Origin: Filomicrobium insigne
Lineage (GTDB): Bacteria > Pseudomonadota > Alphaproteobacteria > Rhizobiales > Hyphomicrobiaceae
Length of the DNA: 64,000 nucleotides
Reading direction: 5' to 3'
Assembly: GCF_900104305.1 (NCBI RefSeq)
Contig: NZ_FNJC01000001.1
Location: 496,001 to 560,000, forward strand
Shown here: piece after piece, positions 63,012 to 64,000 of the stretch
Layout of the letters: the number at the start of each line of letters is the position of its first letter
Position numbering within the stretch: position 1 is the stretch's first letter
Translations under genes and position numbers: made by a program
Notes under the pieces: model-generated
The model's input: the letters and a program-made list of their open reading frames with translations, nothing else
The model's database searches: none
Told to the model about the DNA's origin: nothing

Positions 63012-64000
63012 ATGAGCTTCAACATTAAAGTTTTGGCTGCTGTGCTCGGGCTCGCCGGGCTATTTGGATATCTTGTGTTCTTCCATGGCGGGAGTAATCA
63101 ACTGCCGTCCGGCATCGTCTCCGGAAATGGACGGATCGAAGCTGTCCAGGTCGATATTTCCACGAAAATACCAGGACGCGTGGAAAGCATTCAGGCGCAA
63201 GAGGGAGACCTCGTAAAGCCCGGGGATGCCCTCGCGAAGATCGACGACTCACAACTTCAGGCTCAGCTCGCGCGATCGGAAGCTGATATTGCAAGCGCTC
63301 AAAGCCAAGTCGCTCAGGCTGAAGCGCAAATCACCCAAGCGAAGGCGCAGCTCCAACTTGCAGAGACGGAGCTCGGCCGCACCAGCCGACTGCTGGAGCA
63401 AGGGCATGCAAGCCAGGAGGCCTACGACACGCGCAAAAATACGCGCGACGTTGCGCAAGCCAATCTTACAGCGGCCCAAGCAACGCTCGTCTCCAAACAG
63501 CGTGGAGTTGACGCTGCAGTGGCCGTCAAGAAAGAGGTGAAAACGCAGATTGATGACTGCGTCCTCGTCGCGCCAACGCTTGGCCGCGTGCTCTATCGGC
63601 TTGCCGAACCAGGGGAAGTTATGGCGGCTGGCGGCAAGGTGCTGACACTTGTAAATCTCGCCGACGTTTACATGGAGATCTTTATTCCGGCGGAGGACGC
63701 CTATCGGCTCTCTATCGGTTCGGAGGCCCGTATCATCGTTGATGGCACCGACTTCGCGGTTCCTGCGAAGGTCACCTTCGTATCGCCCGAAGCGCAATTC
63801 ACACCGAAGCAGGTTGAGACGTCCAGCGAGCGCGAAAAACTCATGTTTCGAGTTAAGGTGCGCATCCCGCCGGAGCTCATCGAAGAGCATATTAATGTCG
63901 TGAAAACGGGCATTCGTGGCGTTGCATATGTCCGGCCCGGGATTAATCCGCCGCCGTGGCCCGCTTGGCTTGAAAAGCGCTTTGTGCCCCCCGAACCAAA
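63012..64000 (+). CDS. HlyD-type membrane-fusion/secretion protein (partial, 3' end outside window)
   Basis: 329 codons are visible and the frame is open at the right edge. After a membrane anchor (about residues 5-24) comes the biotinyl-lipoyl-like half VSGNGRIEAVQVDISTKIPG, then a long alanine/glutamine-rich coiled-coil hairpin (about 78-175), the second lipoyl half (VLVAPTLGRVLYRLAEPGEV) and a beta-barrel part with YMEIFIPAEDAYRL. It resembles YhiI/YbhG-type periplasmic adaptors of ABC exporters, whose ATPase and permease genes would be expected just beyond the window. ATG 63012 follows an ACGAGGAG site. Confidence 0.88.
   Translation, partial: MSFNIKVLAAVLGLAGLFGYLVFFHGGSNQLPSGIVSGNGRIEAVQVDISTKIPGRVESIQAQEGDLVKPGDALAKIDDSQLQAQLARSEADIASAQSQVAQAEAQITQAKAQLQLAETELGRTSRLLEQGHASQEAYDTRKNTRDVAQANLTAAQATLVSKQRGVDAAVAVKKEVKTQIDDCVLVAPTLGRVLYRLAEPGEVMAAGGKVLTLVNLADVYMEIFIPAEDAYRLSIGSEARIIVDGTDFAVPAKVTFVSPEAQFTPKQVETSSEREKLMFRVKVRIPPELIEEHINVVKTGIRGVAYVRPGINPPPWPAWLEKRFVPPEP

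Overview
The window is a gene-dense, moderately GC-rich chromosomal segment of an alphaproteobacterium, most likely of the Rhizobiales/Hyphomicrobiales (a Hyphomicrobium-like relative is a reasonable guess, not proven). The main support is gene order: pckA facing chvI-chvG-hprK-EIIA(Man)-ptsH, then ahcY-divL-tsaE, addB-addA-trxA, and on the opposite strand aroA-cmk-rpsA-sppA-ihfB-lapA-trpF-trpB ... trpA-accD-folC. No IS element, integrase, CRISPR array or rRNA was seen. Both tRNA genes encode their CCA ends.

Layout. 1-5.7 kb: a radical SAM gene cut by the left edge, tRNA-Gly(CCC), a globin-coupled chemoreceptor and an exbB-exbD-tonB operon. 5.7-10.7 kb: a membrane GT2 glycosyltransferase, an MHYT-GGDEF-EAL cyclic-di-GMP protein and a family-3 solute-binding protein. 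10.7-15.3 kb: an LpxH-like phosphatase and a GT4 glycosyltransferase facing a YegS-like lipid kinase and a BCCT osmolyte transporter. 15.3-19.6 kb: an unusual membrane alpha/beta-hydrolase with a coiled coil, a HAD phosphatase and a redoxin with a histidine-rich tail. 19.7-24.5 kb: the three-gene operon for the osmoprotectant N-acetylglutaminylglutamine amide (NAGGN).

24.7-37.9 kb holds carbon and envelope control: PEP carboxykinase, the ChvI/ChvG two-component system, a regulatory PTS without a sugar permease, S-adenosylhomocysteinase, the DivL cell-cycle pseudokinase (tyrosine in place of the phospho-accepting histidine) and a TsaE-sugar kinase fusion followed by a MurU-like nucleotidyltransferase, which may recycle cell-wall MurNAc. 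38-45 kb: the AddAB recombination nuclease and thioredoxin.

45.2-61.3 kb is almost all minus strand: folC, accD, trpA, then a GAF-GGDEF-EAL protein and an orphan TRAP solute-binding protein lying between trpA and trpB, then trpB, trpF, lapA, ihfB, sppA, rpsA, cmk, aroA. 61.5-64 kb: a TIGR02300/FYDLN acidic protein, tRNA-Ala(GGC), a coupled pair of small genes and the start of an HlyD-type membrane-fusion protein cut by the right edge.

The most interesting non-coding signal is in the ahcY leader: a 7-bp hairpin whose loop is perfectly complementary to the ahcY Shine-Dalgarno region. That is the geometry of an H-type pseudoknot, and so a candidate metabolite-sensing or translational switch.
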